From: Dromaius novaehollandiae
Lineage: Eukaryota; Chordata; Aves; Casuariiformes; Dromaiidae
Length of the DNA: 64,000 nucleotides
Assembly: GCF_036370855.1 (NCBI RefSeq)
Contig: NC_088111.1
Span: forward strand, 18,201,501 to 18,265,500
Direction: 5' to 3'
Every line of letters starts with the position of its first letter. The stretch's first letter is position 1. Both the position numbers and the translations under genes were made by a program. This document shows, piece by piece, positions 54,409 to 64,000 of the stretch. Below the pieces are notes generated by a model that was not told the DNA's origin, searched no databases, and saw only the letters and a list, made by a program, of their open reading frames with translations.

Positions 54409-56409
54409 ATGGTGAGCGGCGGCGCCCGCCGGGGCTGGGCCCGGGGGGGGCGGGCAAGGCCTCGGGAGCGGTGACGGGACGCGGGGAGGCGACGGCAGGG
54501 CCCGGGCGACAGCTCCGCGGGAGGGTGACACGGCGGGGGCTGGGGAGGGTGACACGGCGGGGCCTGGTCAGGGCCCGGCGGGGGCGGGCGGGGCCGGGGC
54601 GGGGGGGCCTTGGCCGGGGGCCCGGGGCAGCCGTGACGGCGCGGTGTCCCCGCAGGCCAAGTACCTGGCGCAGATCATCCTGGTGGGGGCCCAGGTGGTC
54701 GGACGGGCCTTCGCGCGGGCGCTGCGCCAGGAGTTCGCAGGTAGGAGCCAACCTGCAGCCGCCTTCCCGGCACTGCCGCTGCTGTGCGCTGTGCTGAGGG
54801 CACCGCCGCCGCCTCTGCCACCCGCCTCGGGCACTGCACAGCCTCCCCATCCCGGGGCACTGTCACCCCCTGCTCCCCTCGCCCAGGGCACCGTGCTGCT
54901 CCCCGTCCCCCCGGGCTTTCTGCGGGAGGGGGACCTGTCAGGATTGTCAGAGGGTGTCACACAGCAACAGGGTCCTGGGGCCTTGCTGAAGTGCGTTTCA
55001 GCTTGGGCCAGGCTTTCAGCGGCCATCCCAAACACAGCCCTGTGCCGGGCCCCACCGCCAGGCTTGGAGGCACCCTGGCAGCCCCAAAGGATAGAGCCGG
55101 ATGATTCCCCAAGATCCCACAGCCCGAGTTTGTGTCTCTTGGCAAACCTGCCAACTTGCCTCTGCATGCCAGCGGCCCAGCTTGCTGAGGGCACCGTCGT
55201 GATCAGCTTCGGCCAAAGGGTGGCCCTCGCCGGCCTCCGGGTCCCTGCTGCCTCCCTGGTGCTGGTGCAGGAGAGGCACCATGCCTGGCACAGCGTCAGC
55301 GGCCCTGACTCTTATGGTCGGGCAGCGCTGGAGCCAGTGCGAGGAGGGCAGAAGGGTGAAATTGCGCTCTGTGGCTGTGACCCGCCTTGAAGCCCAAGGG
55401 CTTTGCTGCCTTGCTCCTGCCCGAGGTCTGGAGGGCACCTCTGTGCCCAGCCCTCCAGGGAGCAAGACATGTTGAGGACTAACCAGCTCAGTGTCTCTGG
55501 GCAGCGAGCCGAGCTGCAGCAGATGCACGGGGGCGCTCAGAGAGGCCCCAGTCCGCTGCTGCCTCCAGAATCACCGGCATCAGCCTCCAAGAAGCTCAAC
55601 AGATCCTCAACGTTTCTAACCTCAACGCGGAGGAAATCCAGAAGGTAAAGCCAGCCCTCGGAGCAGCCGTGGCCGGGGAGGGCAGGCAGCTGGCAGCGCC
55701 TGCTGCGGGAGGGTGCCCGGAGGCTGCTCCCTGCCTGGCCCTTCCTGCAGCTGCAGCCCGCCGGCTGCCAGGGCGCTGGGGAGGGGCCTGGGGTGACTCC
55801 CACGTGTTTTGGTCCCTGGATCGTGGGTGCCATCTCAGCTAATGTCGAGCAGGGTTTCCCCTGAGCCTGGCAGCAGCACCCAGGCGTTAAGCTGGCTCTT
55901 CCTCGCCCTGCAGCCCGGGGCACTCACCCAGGTGCCGCTCGCGGCAGCGCTGGCGGCACCGGGGCTCTCTGGAGCCACTTATCCCTGCTGCGTGGAGCAG
56001 CCTCCACCCCCGGGAGCCGGAGGCCGCTGGCACGGGGGATTGGAGAGGGCAGTGGAGAGGCGTCTAACAGGGAGCTTTGCTTTGCCAGAACTACGACCAC
56101 TTATTCAAGGTGAATGACAAGTCGGTGGGAGGCTCCTTCTATTTGCAGTCAAAGGTGAGCAGAGAGGAGGGATTTTGAGGGGGTGGGCTGGCCGCCTGTC
56201 TTGCACCCTCCCGGCTCTGTCCTCGGCATGGTTTGCTGCCTTTGGGGGACGGGTGCAACGGTGCCGCTGCGCAAGGTGGTGTGGGTGCAGGCTCCGTGTC
56301 ACCCTGTGTCCTTGTCCCGCAGGTGGTGAGGGCCAAGGAGCGGCTGGACGAGGAGCTCCGCATCCAGGCCCAGAGCGAGAAGGAGACGGGGTGGAAGGCC
56401 GAGACGTGA
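54409..56409 (+). CDS. PAM16: PAM16 (MAGMAS/TIMM16), J-like regulator of the TIM23 import motor, 126 aa
   Basis: Inner-membrane-associated partner of PAM18/DNAJC19 that restrains its stimulation of mtHsp70 during presequence translocation. Exons: 54409-54411, 54656-54740, 55505-55644, 56089-56154, 56323-56409, in frame throughout, 126 codons plus stop (human about 125 aa). The N-terminus [20 protein letters not shown] is the family's hydrophobic targeting segment. The J-like domain (about 58-115) includes [34 protein letters not shown] and [12 protein letters not shown]. It lacks the HPD motif (DKS at that point), as expected for this degenerate J family. Exon 1 contributes only the ATG. It is followed by AATAAA at 56461. 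Confidence 0.98.
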
Positions 56410-56460
56410 CTCCTGCCATCCCTGTCCCCCACTGCCCGCACCCATAAGTTATAGCTAGCC

Positions 56461-56466
56461 AATAAA
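56461..56466 (+). terminator. PAM16: PAM16 poly(A) signal
   Basis: AATAAA 52 nt after the PAM16 stop codon, giving a very short 3' UTR. Confidence 0.85.
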
Positions 56467-56489
56467 TGTCATGTCCTCCAGCACCTGGC

Positions 56490-57390
56490 CTGGATGCTCG
56501 GCACCCTGGGGAGGGAGCGGGGGCTGCCCCAGCTCTGCCCGCTGCCCTGCCCCTTCCCTCCGCGCAGCCTGCGGGGGGCGGTGCTGCCCCAGGGGGAGCA
56601 CCAGGGCCCAGCGGCTCCTGTGAGGGGCTGGCACGGGGCCGGGTTGCTCCGTGGCGAGGTGGTGGCCTGTGGGTGATGGAGGTGATGTGAGGAAGGAGGG
56701 GTGTCCCCAGCTGGGCCTCAGGGCTTCAGAGGCTGCCAGGGCTCAAATCACGCTGTGGGGAGGCTGCAGGAGCTGTTTTCATGGTGGGTTTAGATGGTCT
56801 TAGCCCAACTGCGCTGATGCCTTGGGCTCTGAATCACATGAGAGTTGGGAGCCTTGGGCCAAATCCCTTCTCCCCTCACAGATGGATAGTGGGGACAACT
56901 GCTGGGTCAGGGCACACCAGCAAGGGGCTGCATGGGGGTACGCGCAGGCTGTCCCAGCCTGCGGCTCACGCTGCGGCCCTGGCAGGGCTGCCCCAGCATG
57001 TGGGCTGCCTGGCCGCAGGAGCGTGGGGCACCGGCACCCTGTGCAGCCCCACCAGGAGGTCGAGCAGAGCCGTTTGTGGGCCGGGACCTTGGCCCCCCAG
57101 TTTCCTGGGGCCCGGCACGGTGCGGTCCCTGCACTGCCTGCCCAGGTGCTCTCTGCCTGCTCCAGGCCCTTCCTGGCTTGCCCAGGGCTTGGCAGAGCCA
57201 GGTCTGGCATGGCTGTTCGCTGGCGCTGGCTTGGGTCCCGCGAGGGATCGCAGCTCTGTTGCCTTCAGCGCATGTCCCCCCTCCCCAGGTCTGTAGCTTC
57301 CCCTGGCCCTGGCTGCATCTCTGGCTTCTCGCTGCCACCCAGATCCGTGGCCCAGGCAAGCGGGCACCGCAACTGCAGACTGAAACAGGA
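56490..57390. other. Intergenic region between convergent PAM16 and GLIS2
   Basis: About 0.9 kb of GC-rich DNA between the two poly(A) regions. Open frames here have no domains and no splice context. I see no RNA gene or repeat. Confidence 0.65.
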
Positions 57391-57407
57391 GCTTACTTCA
57401 ATTTCAC

Positions 57408-57413
57408 TTTATT
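57408..57413 (-). terminator. GLIS2: GLIS2 poly(A) signal
   Basis: AATAAA on the minus strand (ACAATAAAGTG context), 2.87 kb past the GLIS2 stop. A plus-strand AATAAA lies a few bases away (57422-57427) but has no matching plus-strand gene. Confidence 0.7.
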
Positions 57414-59658
57414 GTTTTCTTAATAAACTTCCTCTCCCATGGAGGAATATAGTGTTATAATCGTTAGCTTATCTCTTACTTCTGTAGTCCTTAAACTCTA
57501 TGCTAACAGCGATGGAGCCCAACAGGAGGAAAATAAAAACAACCCAGAAACTACAATAGAAAGGCACTTAGAGACCGTTAAAATACTGATGTCCTGGAAT
57601 GTGCAACAACAAACCAACAAACGAGCAAGAAAACGTACACCGGCCGGGGAGGCCTGGTCGATGGCCGAATGCCATGCTGTGGCAGCGCTGGGCGGCCCGT
57701 GGCGCCCCAGCCCGAGCAGGGTGAGCACAGGGAGACCGGCTCCCCGTGGGGCGCGTGGGGGTGCCGGTGCTTTGGGTGGGGGCCTTTCCCAAGCCTCAGC
57801 CCCCCGAGGGGACTCCTTCCAGCAGCAGCGGGGCTAGGACAGGGTCAGGGAGACCGCCGGTTCGGAGAGAGCTGTGAGCAGGGGTCCTGCCCAGGGGCAG
57901 GTACGAGGTACGCAGGACCCCTTTGTGTGTGCCAGCGGGGCGAGGGGGATGCCAGTGACCCCACGGGAGCGGGGGCGGTCGAGGGAAAGCTGGGCCCCCG
58001 TGCTGGGGGCGGTCACGGCCCCATGGCAAGTACGAGCGGTCCCTCGGGGAGGGAGGGTCAGGGTTGGGGATGCGTGCGCAAGGCTGGAGCCCAAGGGTCC
58101 CGACACCAGCTGGGGCAGCTTGGCAGGGTCGTCTGCCACCCCGGCAGGTGGGGGACAGCCCCATCCCCGGAGGGCTCCCTGCTTGCTCTTGCTGCTGCTG
58201 GCAGAGCCGTGCCAGGGCCCTGCAGCGACCCTGGCCCACGCGCCCGGCATGGTGCGGGCTGCTCAGCGTTCCCGTATCGCCACACGGCGCCGGGGCAGCT
58301 GGTGTCCGGCTGGCTGGGGCAGCGGGGGTGACGTGCCGAGCCAGCCCCGGCTGGGCTGGGGGTCTGCCCACGCGGAGGCCGGGCATGCGGCCAGGTCCTG
58401 GCACCGCTCGCAGCCCCGGCCCTGCCAGGGCAAGGCCGCGTGTCCCAGCCCCGGCTGCCGGGGCACAGCCAGGCCCAGCGCCCAGGTGCGTGACTGGCCA
58501 GGTGCCTTGCCGGGGCCACACGGCGCTGACGTGGCAGCGTCCGGCCCGTGCCAACGCTGCCCTGCGGCCCCGGGGGGCTCCTTCGGGAACTTGGGTCAGT
58601 GCATCCTAGGCTCGCAAGGAGAGGGTGTCCCGCATGTCCGCGTGGCTTGGGCCCTGCAGTCCCTGTGCCAGCCCAGGAAGATGCTGCCCAGGGGGCTGCA
58701 GAAACCGAGGGGCTCGGCATGGAGCACTGGCACCGCAATTCGGGCAGTGGCACCATGCCCATGTGGCAGCTCGGATAGGCGAGTACACAGTCGAGCTGAG
58801 GGCACCTAGGAGAGAGCTGGCATGGGGCACAGCAGCACCCAGCCACCACCCCCAAGTGGCACAGGCCGGGGCTGGGGCAATGGGTCCCCCCAGCGCTGCC
58901 CGCAGCCCTGCCGGTGCCCGTGGAGCCTGGCACAGCCGAGGCCGGAGTCCTGCCCGTGCTGCCTGCTGGCTGCATGCACTTGCGTTACATGGTTAGGTAT
59001 GAACATAGCTAAACACGATGGCTCTGCCCCGGGCGCGGAGCCGGCGCGGTGAGCGGCATACGCAGCCATATGCCTTGTCACGGGGGGGGGGTCCGGGAGG
59101 CGACGCGGGGCTGTCCTTGGCACGGGGCGGGCGAGCACGGGCTGGCGCTCGTGGTCCAGGAGAGGGGTTGACGCCGTGCGGTCCGGAGTCTCCAAGTTCG
59201 GCCTCATCTGCAGTGCAGGAGGGGTGTTCGGGGAAGGGCAGCGGGCTGGCGTGGCAGGCGGCCGCCCCGGCGCGTGCCCAGCCAGCTGGGCTCGGCTCTC
59301 CCAGGCACGTGCTGCCAGCTCCACGGAGGGCGTCTCTTCCAGTGGTGGCACGCAGCGAGCCCGCAGGGCCGGCGCTGGCATGGCGAGGAGGGAGGGAGCG
59401 AGGCTGGCAGGGAGCGGGCACCGCCATGATGCTGCAGCTCCAGCGTGGAGCAGGGCGCTGCACGAGGCCCGCTGTGTCCGTGGTGCCATCGGCCAGCCCG
59501 CAGCTGTGCCAGGCCATGCAGTGCGGGACAGCCGGTGTGGCCGGGCTCCTGCCTAAGCTCAAGGCTGCGAGAGCGGGTCCCCGAGCTGTCACCCTGCTGT
59601 CCCCATGCTCTACCTGCTCCTCCCTGCACCAGCCACAGCAGGAGGATGGGGACAGTGG

Positions 59659-59678
59659 CCCCCCCCCCCCCCCCCCCC
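59659..59678 (-). repeat. 20-nt mononucleotide C (plus) / G (mRNA) tract in GLIS2 3' UTR
   Basis: An uninterrupted run of 20 C on the plus strand, so G20 in the GLIS2 transcript, with further G-rich flanks. It could form an RNA G-quadruplex. Homopolymers of this length are also prone to sequencing error. Confidence 0.9.
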
Positions 59679-60284
59679 ACGCCCAGACAGGCTGCGCTGG
59701 GACGGGTGGCCGACAGCAGCGTTGGGGCCCGAGGCCTCAGGCAGGGAGACACCGAGTCAGCAAGAGCAGAAGAGCCCAACTGGGGCCCTGTCGGAGCGCG
59801 GGGGGTCTGGTCGATAAATAAATAGAGGCGTCTCCAGCTGCCGAGGCCCGAGCCAGGCAGGAAGGGGTGGGGGGGGAGGCCGCCTCCCCGCAGGACCAGC
59901 CTGGAGCACCCTGGGGACCGGCTCCGCCACCGCTGCCCGGCTCCGGCAGGGGCCTGGGACTGCGCCTGCAGTGTCTGGCCGGGCTGGGCCTGCTCTGGCC
60001 GGGGTGGGGCTGGCAGAGCGGGGGGGCTGCGAGGCGGCTGCTGGAGTGCGTCGCGCCGGGCTGAGCCCGGCACGGGGTCGTAGCTGGCCGTGGCCGCCGA
60101 GGGATTATTGCTTTTCTCAGAAGAGTCCGTTTCTTCTTTCGTGAAGGTTAAAAACAAGAGAAAGCCAAAGTCTGGGGCGCGGGATGGCGTGGTGGGGTGA
60201 CGGCGTGGGGTTTGCACCCCCGGCCCCCTCCCAGCCGGGGTCTGCCCGCGGGCTCTGCAGCCGGACCTGGGCATCGTCGGCCTC

Positions 60285-63170
60285 TCAATTCACCACGGCC
60301 GGCTTGAGCAGCACGGAGCCGGGCGGGATGACGACCCAGCCGGGCGGCAGGGCCTCGGGGCTGCCCACCGAGTTCACGCCGGTGGAGAGGTCCAGGACGG
60401 CGCCGGGCAGCATCGCCAGGCTCTCGGGGGTGGCCCTCAGCCGCGCCAGCTCCGTCCTTTCGCACGACTCCTTGCGGCTCTCCAGCCCCTGCGACTTGCC
60501 GCTTTTGGGCAGCCGGCCGTCAGCCCCGTGGCACTTCTCGGCCTCCACCTTGCCCGCGCCGGCGAGCAGCGACATGACGGGCAGCCCCAGGCCGCCCGCC
60601 GCGAAGGGGGACGACAGCAGCGGGTTCTTGGCCAAGTTCAAGGGGGCCCCGTTGAGGGAGAGCACGGGGCTGGGCAGCGCGGGCAGGGCGCCCGAGCCCA
60701 CGGCCCCGCAGCCCAGGGCGCTGAGATCCAGGGGCGCCGGCGCCAGCGGGATGGGCAGCGAGGCGCCCAGCCCTGGCAGCCCGTGCGGGCCGAAGAGCGC
60801 CGCGGGGTTGGGGATGATGAGCTGCGCCCCGTTGACGTAAGGCACTTCCGCCGAGCCCAGGGGCGTCTTGGGCGGCTGGTGGACCTTGAGCATCTCCTGG
60901 TGCTCGTGGGACACGAAGTGGCCGTGGGCCTTGATGTGTTTGCGCAGCGAGCTGGGGTCCGTGTAACGCTTGTGGCAGCCTGGCATCTTGCAGTAGTAGG
61001 GTTTCTCCACGTAGTGGGTGCGGGTGTGCTTGAAGCGGTCGCTGGAGTTGGAGTAGCGCTTGTTGCAGCCTTCGTAGGGGCAGATGTAGGGCTTCTCGCC
61101 TGCGGGAGGGCACAGAGCACTGCCGTCTGCCCAGGGGCCGGCCAGCACGGCTGCCCCCAGCACAGCACCCAGCCCGGCTGGGGCCTGCCCGGAGGTCGGC
61201 AGCCCCCCCAGGGTCCCCTCGGCTGAGCGGGACATCTCTGGCTTCCCCCCCCTCCCCCCTTGGCCGAGCGGGACATCCCTGGCCATTCCCCCCCGGCACT
61301 GGCCCCCAGGGACAGCAGCTCCGGGTGGTGGGCGAGGGGGGACTCGTCCCTGCCACGCGAGCGAGCCGGGCACAGCGTCCACCGACCTGTGTGCGAGCGG
61401 TTGTGGATTTTCAGGTTCTCCAGGCGGGAGAAGCTCTTGTTGCAGGTGGGGCAGCGATGCGGCTTCTCGTTGGTGTGCGTCCGGATGTGGATCAGCATCT
61501 TGTACCTGCGCCAGCGAGGGCCGCCCGGCTGTTAGGGGGGCCTGCACCGGCCCACAGGCCCTGGCCCCTTATCGCCCCCGAGCACCGGGTTCATGCCCCC
61601 CCCAGCTGTTCGGAGCAGCCCCTGTGCCCCCTGCCCACCTGGCGTTGAAGCCCCGGCCGTGGCGGGCGCAGCCTTCCCAGTGGCAGCAGTACCCCGCGTC
61701 CTTCTCGGGCTTGACGTGGAAGTCGTTGACGTGGTCCACGAGGTCTTGCAGGAGGTCGAAGAACTGGTTGCACTGTGGGCGGGAGGGATGGGGGTGAGAT
61801 GGGGATGGCGGGGGGGACACCAGGGAACGCCCTGCGCCCTCCAGAGAGCCTCGAGAGCCAGCGCCATCACGGGGGGTCCTGCCCCCCGCCACCCCACTCC
61901 AGGCCCCCCAGCTCCACCTGGCGCACAGCGTCAGCCAGCGACTGGGGACAGCGAGGTGGAAACTTTCCTCTGCCCCTCATCACCGCGTGGCCCCGTATCG
62001 CCCCTTGCATGGCCTCCAGCCTCGAATCACCTCCCCAGCCCCAAAACACCCCCACGTGGCCTTCCGACCCACGTGTGAGCCCTGTGCGGCGTCCCAGCCC
62101 TGCATCACCACCCGCATCCTTGCAACATCCCAGTGTGGCCTTCCCGTGCCGTATCGCACCCCTCCCCAGCCCGAGCACCTCCACGGAGCCTCCGAGCCCC
62201 ACATCACCCTCCCAGCCCCACGTCACCTCCCCAGCCCAGCGTCACCTCCCCAGGCCCAGGTCCCCCAGCCTCTGCCAGCCCTGCAGAGGGGGCATGCAGA
62301 GCGCACCTTGGACCAGCGGCACACCAGCTGCTTGGGCAGGGGCAGCTCTGGCGAGAGGCGCTTCTCCTTGGGGGGCGGCAGGAAGGCGGCAGAGGGCAGG
62401 TGCAGGGCCCCCCCCGCGCCCAGCGGCAGGAAGAACTGGAAGGAGCTGGGGATGCCATCGATATAGCGCAGGGACTGGAAATCCTGGCGGCAGAGCAGAG
62501 CCCGGCGGGTGGGTGACGGCACAGAGCCGCCCCGCGGCGGGGACGCCGGCCGGAGCGGCGAGGGGGGCTTCCGGCATGGCACGGCACGGCGATGCTGGCG
62601 TGGGGGCACGGCCCCGCAGCCGGTTTGGGGAGGAAGGAGCCCGGAGGGCGCCCGGGGAGCCGGTGCCTGGTGCAGGAGGGCCACGCGGTGCCCCGAGGGC
62701 CGCCCGCGCTCGGCCCCGGCGGCTGTACTTACGTGCGGGGTGGGGACGGGCAGGTCCCCGTTGCCCTGCCGCTCGGGTGAGAGCGAGGCGGCACCGCCGG
62801 GCGACTCCACGCCCGAGGGCGGCGAGAGGCTCAGGTCCATCATGGGCACGGCGGCGAAGCGGGCGTCCCGCTTGTCGAGGAACTTGGAGTGCGCCAGGAG
62901 GCCTGGGGGGGGCCGAGCGGTCATGGCCACGCTGCCCCCCACGCCGCCCCACTGCCCCCCGGCACGCGCGGCGGCCTCACCGGCTGGCGGCGAGCTGGGC
63001 GAGCCGGGCGCCCGCGGCGGGGCGGCGGCGGCGCCCTCATCGGCGCGGGGCGGCTCGCGGGGTGGGCCCCGGGGCCTGGAGCCGGCCAAGCCCCGCTCGC
63101 GCTTCTCCCTGGCGGCGCGCAGCTTGGAGATGCTCAGCTTGAGGTCCAGCGGCTCGTCCAGCGAATGCAT
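60285..63170 (-). CDS. GLIS2: GLIS2 (Gli-similar 2), five C2H2 zinc-finger transcription factor, 534 aa
   Basis: Kruppel-like nuclear regulator of the GLI/ZIC superfamily, linked in mammals to kidney tubule maintenance (NPHP7). Minus-strand exons: 63170-62981, 62902-62733, 62483-62307, 61772-61639, 61505-61387 and 61099-60285. All are in phase, 534 codons plus stop (human 524 aa). The N-terminus [20 protein letters not shown] is diagnostic. Five complete C2H2 fingers: C175/C180/H193/H198, C209/C214/H230/H234, C242/C245/H258/H262, C270/C275/H288/H292 and C300/C305/H318/H322, with GLI-type linkers. The C-terminal half is Pro/Leu/Gly-rich, and the protein ends [17 protein letters not shown] splice acceptor (CCCGCAG, exon from 63212) 42 nt upstream of the ATG points to a noncoding first exon beyond it. 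Confidence 0.98.
61980..62265 (-). repeat. Degenerate CACC/CCCAGCCC repeat in GLIS2 intron 3
   Basis: Loose tandem blocks such as CCCAGCCCCACGTCACCTCC and close variants recur within GLIS2 intron 3 (62306-61773), clearest at 62185-62260. This keeps frames open on the minus strand without coding meaning. Confidence 0.6.
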
Positions 63171-63212
63171 GGCGCCGGCGGCGCTGCCGGGGCCGCGGGC
63201 CGGCCGGGCGGG

Positions 63213-64000
63213 CTGCGGGGCGCAAGCAGAGGGAAGGAGCCGGTGAGCGGCGCCGCTCGAGGCATCGGCCCCCGGCGGTGCCCGGACGCGCCAGCCGCGG
63301 GCCCCCCCGGCCTGGCGCGGGCTCAAGGCCGAGCGGGGCGCAGCGGCTGCGGGCGAAGGGCAGGGCGCGGGGCTGCCCATGGGGCGGGAGCGCTCGGCCC
63401 TGCCCGCCGCCCGGGCCCGCACCCCGCGCCGAGGACGCCGATGGGGCCCTCCGCGCGTCGCCACCCCCGGGGCCGCCCCGGCCCGGCCCCTCAGCCGATT
63501 ACCAAACCCCGCCGGGAATTGCCAAATCCCCCCCGCGCCACCGAGCACTCGGGGGCCGCGTGGCCCCTCCGGCCGCCGTGGGCGCGGGAGGCCTGCGAGC
63601 CCCCGGCCCCCGCCACGGCGCCGGGCACCCCGGCCCCAGGGGCAGCGGAGGGCGGGGGCGGGCCGCCAGCCCCCCCCCCACGGCGAGCCGGGCGGCCGCG
63701 CCGCCGTCCCCTGCCCCGGGAGGCGGAAGGGCTCTGCGGCCGCCGAGCCTGGCGCGCTTCCTCTCCCCTCCCCGCCGGGGCCCCTTTCCCCGCCGTGCCA
63801 ACGCCGCCGCCTGCCAGGGCCGGGCGGGGGGCTGCCGGCGGCGCGGCGCGGCCGCAGCTGCCTTGCCCCGACTCGGTTTCCCCCAGGACGCGGTGGGGCG
63901 CCCCGAGCCCCCCCTCGCCGGGGCCCATCTGCAGCCCCCGGGGCCGCGGCCAGCCGCTCTGTGGAAACCTGCCACCTCTCGCGGCCCGCTCGTCCCTCTC
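63213..64000 (-). other. GLIS2: GLIS2 upstream region / 5' intron, CpG-rich
   Basis: Very CpG-rich DNA upstream of the acceptor at 63214-63213. Part may be intron and part promoter of GLIS2, whose first noncoding exon is either here or beyond the right edge. Long open frames on the minus strand have no recognisable domain. Confidence 0.5.

Larger units (their letters stand above)
57390..60284 (-). other. GLIS2: GLIS2 3' UTR
   Basis: Sequence after the GLIS2 stop on the minus strand up to AATAAA at 57413-57408. The distal 300 nt are AT-rich, typical of a 3' UTR end, and no other strong AATAAA was seen on this strand between stop and 57413. It includes a 20-nt G run in the mRNA sense (59678-59659). 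The extent is inferred from the poly(A) signal. Confidence 0.7.

Noticed and set aside
57422-57427. Plus-strand AATAAA as a terminator of an unknown plus-strand gene
   Set aside because: No coding sequence on the plus strand leads into it; the minus-strand AATAAA a few bases away explains the region as the GLIS2 end.
59811-59826. AATAAATAAATAG as a poly(A) signal
   Set aside because: It is on the plus strand inside the GLIS2 3' UTR (minus sense) with no plus-strand gene upstream.
62223-63548. 441-codon minus-strand frame running through GLIS2 exons 1 to 3
   Set aside because: It reads through two short introns that remain open by chance. Splice sites at 62981/62902 and 62733/62483 give the family-consistent protein instead.
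1-64000. Interspersed repeats (Alu, L1, CR1, endogenous retrovirus)
   Set aside because: No reverse transcriptase, gag or env-like frame, LTR pair or poly(A)-tailed SINE was recognisable by eye. A RepeatMasker run would be needed to exclude short diverged fragments.

Overview
This is vertebrate nuclear DNA, not prokaryotic: every recognisable protein is encoded in short exons bounded by GT/AG splice signals. The gene order is DNAJA3 (minus, truncated at the left edge), CORO7 (plus, 28 coding exons), VASN (minus, nested inside CORO7 intron 9), PAM16 (plus) and GLIS2 (minus). This is the block found on human 16p13.3 in mirror orientation. Very high G+C, compact introns, abundant minisatellites and no recognisable Alu, L1 or LTR element suggest a sauropsid, most likely a bird microchromosome (the chromosome 14 type in chicken). 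The species cannot be fixed from the sequence alone.

Layout. 1-2760: four exons of DNAJA3, a mitochondrial Hsp40, with a CpG-rich promoter. 2760-5370: divergent intergenic DNA. 5371-54095: CORO7, a tandem beta-propeller coronin of the Golgi/TGN. Its intron 9 (27872-47748, 19.9 kb) contains all of VASN, from a promoter near 46.4 kb to a poly(A) signal near 35.56 kb. 54129-56480: PAM16, the J-like subunit of the TIM23 import motor, starting about 0.3 kb after the CORO7 poly(A) signal. 57390-63215: GLIS2, a five-zinc-finger Kruppel-like factor, convergent with PAM16 and with a 2.9-kb 3' UTR. 63215-64000: CpG-rich DNA upstream of the first GLIS2 coding exon.

The reconstructed proteins have family-typical lengths: CORO7 930 aa, VASN 673 aa, PAM16 126 aa, GLIS2 534 aa. 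All internal junctions keep frame.

The most notable observations are these. (i) A GC-AG intron in DNAJA3. (ii) A perfect TISU element over the DNAJA3 start codon, and consensus NRF1 sites upstream of both mitochondrial J-family genes. (iii) Phase-matched splice sites that would allow an in-frame CORO7-PAM16 read-through fusion. (iv) A VASN promoter with a two-codon upstream ORF. (v) Three minisatellites, one with a 13-bp subunit inside a 51/38-bp unit. (vi) A series of AT-rich, motif-dense islands in the large CORO7 intron that look like regulatory elements. I found no undescribed protein system; the novelty, if any, lies in regulation and gene architecture.
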